A stretch of DNA of 64,000 bases from Cunninghamia lanceolata (lineage: Eukaryota > Streptophyta > Pinopsida > Cupressales > Cupressaceae), in NCBI GenBank assembly GCA_027924645.1, contig BSBN01000252.1, forward strand, positions 4,650,001 to 4,714,000, written 5' to 3'. The notes beneath the pieces were generated by a model. It was not told where the DNA came from and searched no databases. It saw only the letters and a program-made list of their open reading frames with translations. A program made the translations under genes and the position numbers. This document shows, in pieces, positions 61,140 through 64,000 of this stretch (position 1 is the stretch's first letter; each line of letters begins with the position of its first letter).

Positions 61140-61955
61140 ACAGAATGCCTCAAAGAAATTTGTTCTCATGGAATGCCTCCATTACAGGGTATTCACAAAA
61201 TAGATTTGTTGTTGAAAGGCTTTAGAAACTTTCAAGCAAATGCAATTGGAAGGTGTAAAGCCAGACACTGTAACCTTTGTCAATATCCTCCCTGCCTATG
61301 CCTAAATGGGAGCTTTGGAATAGGGTATGGACATCCATCAAAGCATAAAGGGTAGCGAAATTTTGTCAGATATTATACCTGCAACTTCCTCGGACAACTT
61401 AGACATGTATGCAAAATGTGGAAGTGTAGACAAGGGACGTGAATTGTTTTGGTAGAATGCCTCAAAGAAATGTGTTCTTGTGAACTGCAGGATATGCACA
61501 AAATGGATTTGTTGAAAAGGATTTAGAAACTTTCAAGCAAATGCAATTGGAAGGTGATTTAAGCTAGATGTCACAACCTTTGTCAACATCCTCCCTGCCC
61601 ATGATGAAATGGGAGCTTTCAAACAGGGTATCGACATCCTTACAAGGATAAAGGATAGCAAAATTTTGTCAGATATTGTAGTTGCAACTTCCCTGGACAA
61701 TGTATGTATGCAAAATGCGGAAGCGTAGACGAGGAACGTGAACTATTTTGATAGAATGCCTCAAATAAACGTGTTCTCGTGGACTACAGGATATACACAA
61801 AATGGATTTGTTGAAAAGGCTTTAGAAACTTTCAAGCAAATGCAATTTGCAGGCGATAAGCAAGATGCTACAACCTTTGTCAACATCCTCCCTACCTGTG
61901 ACTAAATGGGAGCTTTCGGACAGGGTATCGACATCCATCAAAGTAGAGACTACGA
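61140..61955 (+). pseudogene. PPR protein pseudogene, three tandem modules
   Basis: Plus-strand remains of a plant pentatricopeptide-repeat protein; such proteins bind organellar RNA in mitochondria or plastids for editing, splicing or stability. Three tandem units start at about 61140, 61455 and 61753. Each reads like the family's consensus: RMPQRN-type start, ALETFKQMQLEGVKPDTVTF, VNILPA, MGALE, then (units 1 and 2) MYAKCGSVD. Unit length of about 300 bp matches three 35-residue motifs of the P-L-S class. Stops and frameshifts occur in each unit, and unit 3 stops halfway at about 61955. No start, transit peptide, E or DYW domain is present. Confidence 0.88.
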
Positions 61956-62199
61956 CTAATTTTGTGCCCTAATTTAAACTACTGGAGATCATATTCAATA
62001 GAGACTGAGAAACTACGAATCTCCAACCAGAGACTACATGTAAATTACAGAATATTTGAGAAAATGAAACAATAATCATACCTGGAGGATGGATGGACAG
62101 TTCCGTTGGTCGGTAGGGCTTGGGTTGCGTTGTTGGGTCCTCCAAGGTTTCGGCTGGTAAAACTGTAAAAAATGACAGCTAAAAAGTTTTTTTTTATTT

Positions 62200-62410
62200 G
62201 AACTTACGCAGATGGGTTCGTTCGAACCCCCATAAAAATGAACCCATTATTTTATTATTAAAAAAATGGGTCGACCGTGGGTTCGAAGGAATCCCCCAAT
62301 GATGTGGGGTTTGTTTGAACAGGGGGGATTTGAACAAACTTATTTTTGGGTTCTAATGAACACCCCGCATTCGAATGAACCCGTGCAAAAAAAAAATTGC
62401 CCGCCCAGTT
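62200..62410. repeat. GGTTCGAAC-rich imperfect inverted repeats
   Basis: GGGTTCG-TT-CGAACCC at 62214-62229 is a 7-bp inverted repeat. Related words (GGGTTCGAAGG, TTTGAACAGGGG, CATTCGAATGAACCC) recur within 200 bp. No gene. It could be part of an unrecognised LTR or satellite-like unit. Confidence 0.45.
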
Positions 62411-62457
62411 TTCCTTCCTCAATGCAATTGTAACCTAGTTATGTGGGTTCACCTAGG

Positions 62458-63500
62458 ACCTATAATTTATAATATAAGATACTTTATCAATTAAAATAAT
62501 AATGAAAAATAAGTATAATATATTTTGAAATAAATGTAGAATTAAGAATTATCATCAGACCTGTATGTTTCATTGATGTGAATCTCCCCGTGGATTCCAT
62601 GGATGAACAATATAATCAAAGTATTTATGATCATTTTGTCTTTCATGATCATTTACCCAATCAAGGTTGTCTATGCTTGGTGCTCCCTCTAACCATATGA
62701 ATCCATATACATGTGGTGAACCTTTGTGCTACCATTCATATCTAGACTAGTAATCTTTTACTTCCATTCCCTTTTGTAGTATTTCCTTTTGAAACATTGT
62801 ATATCATAAGTGCATGTAATATGCCACAATATGGGGGTAGTCAATAATATTTTTTCATCGCCATTTTTATGCTTCTTGTAGATTAGTTAGTTGTGTTCTT
62901 GGAATTAGTGCATGCAAATATAGCCAATACATATTTGTCACACTCAAAGTAAAGGAAATTATTGGTGTTCCAATTTGATGCAAGAGGTTGGTTAATTCAT
63001 CGTGACATTTTGCATAATGATACCTTGTAACCTTAGTGTCATACCAAAACACATCAAATGGTTAGCTAGATGTGAGTGGGGGATGTTTTCCATATGCTCT
63101 CGTAACTCATTAAATGTAATTGGCGTGCGTTGAAATTTTTTTTTGACAAACACAATAGATAAATTTTGTGCATGATGTCTCATAATCATATTCATGTAAT
63201 ATCTAAATTGTGAGTGTCCTACAAAATGATTATCTTTATATCAAAACAAATGTTTAACAAATTCATGTAGATGGACTCTCCTTATTCATGGTTCTAACAA
63301 ATCACATCATCCATCTGGAAATAGTGTGGAAAAGACATATCAAGTAACCCTTCAAGGACATACTCATTCATTGGAGATGCTCCAATTCTTGGCCAATCAA
63401 TTAGTGATCCAAAATCTACATTAGGGTTATTTACCCATGCATGGATGAGTTCCATCTCTCTTTGGACATTTGGTGGTTTAGTGTAACACTACTTTTCTCC
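62458..63500 (-). pseudogene. Helitron Rep-domain fragment, copy 2
   Basis: Minus-strand relic of the N-terminal Helitron (Helitron_like_N) and Rep region. From 63500: DFGSLIDWPRIGASPMNEY, LLDMSFPHYFQMD, RHHAQNLSIVFVKKKFQRTP, ELREHMENIPHSHLANHLM and TNLLHQIGTPIISFTLS. It then overlaps copy 1 (62458-62850 with about 33632-34030). The HUH motif at 62705-62713 reads His-Val-Tyr, so the second metal-binding His is lost. It ends abruptly at 62458 next to unrelated sequence. Together the two copies span most of the Rep half of the protein; the helicase is not seen. Confidence 0.87.
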
Positions 63501-64000
63501 CATAGTTATTGAAGTATTAGCAACACATTTATTATAGCTTACACTAGAGTTTAGACGAGTATAAACATTAAATGATGTGCAAATAACAAAGATAAATTAC
63601 AACATGTGATAATTTAATAAGAACTCTAAAGTAAATCATTCACAAAGAAAATTAGATAACATAATCACATAATCATATTAACATCAAAACCCACATATAT
63701 AATAATTCTAATATTTTTATTAGCAATAAGTTTAGTACTTATCTGAATCATTGAGAACTTGAATTGATAACTCTCACATTAGGAAGATTTCAGTGGTCTT
63801 GGACCTCATAGCTATGGTACATTCCAAGAGTAACCAATTCTTATTCAGAACCAACACATGTGCTTCCCAAGCACCCAATTTTAATTTGTAAACAACATGT
63901 GCTTCTCAAGAACACAAGCCCTAGCCAAAACAATCCCTAGTGTACACTGTACCCTGAGTTGGACACATCCTATGTGCCCCTTCTCCCATTCCCATAGCCC
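63501..64000. other. Right window edge, no recognised gene
   Basis: An AT-rich stretch upstream of the Helitron fragment. It could hold the start of the Helitron gene, but I see no motif or long open frame. Confidence 0.4.

Noticed and set aside
1..64000. CRISPR array, bacterial operon or phage genes
   Set aside because: No regularly spaced short repeats, no ribosome-binding-site-led gene runs; all coding traces are plant transposons or a plant PPR gene.

Overview
The window looks like nuclear DNA of a large-genome seed plant, most likely a gymnosperm such as a conifer. That is an inference from content: almost everything is decayed transposable-element sequence, the LTR retrotransposons are nested in each other with long LTRs (1.5 to 4.4 kb), plant initiator-tRNA-Met primer-binding sites recur, and the only host-like gene trace is a broken plant PPR gene. 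I see no intact host gene, no rRNA or tRNA gene and no CRISPR array. Base composition is AT-rich, and every coding region found carries stops or frameshifts.

Layout. 1-834: minus-strand copia gag-protease remnant. 835-946 and 8706-8784: chromodomain end of a plus-strand chromovirus (element E), split by a complete minus-strand Ty3/gypsy element (element A, 947-8705, 5-bp duplication GGATG); E's 3' LTR runs from 8785 to about 11498. From 11506 comes a gene-like repeat called X here, present twice: X1 (11506-15166, 17855-18494 and 26355-27251) and X2 (34735-37330 and 51044-52741). X1 is interrupted by a 2.7-kb copia-derived cassette (15167-17854) and a complete plus-strand gypsy element (element B, 18500-26349, duplication TTCTG). 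X2 is interrupted by a 13.7-kb gypsy element with 4.3 to 4.4-kb LTRs (element D, 37331-51043). Between X1 and X2 lie a 4.6-kb LTR-flanked element with only a gag-like reading frame (element L, 28079-32689) and a minus-strand Helitron Rep fragment (32695-34031). The right end (52.7-64 kb) is quieter: a decayed unknown minus-strand gene (56146-57660), a TACA microsatellite, a PPR pseudogene of three tandem modules (61140-61955) and a second Helitron Rep fragment (62458-63500).

How the parts relate. A and B are two members of one chromodomain-bearing gypsy family with the same gag-protease-RT-RNase H-integrase-chromodomain order; D and E are other chromoviruses. X1 and X2 act as each other's empty sites, which fixes the borders of D and of the copia cassette. 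The most unusual item is X itself. It has a conserved GT-AG intron and an internal head-to-head inverted duplication of about 1.2 kb that spans the exon-intron border. The whole hairpin is present in both copies, so it was amplified as a unit; transcribed, it would give a long double-stranded RNA. X resembles no family I can name.
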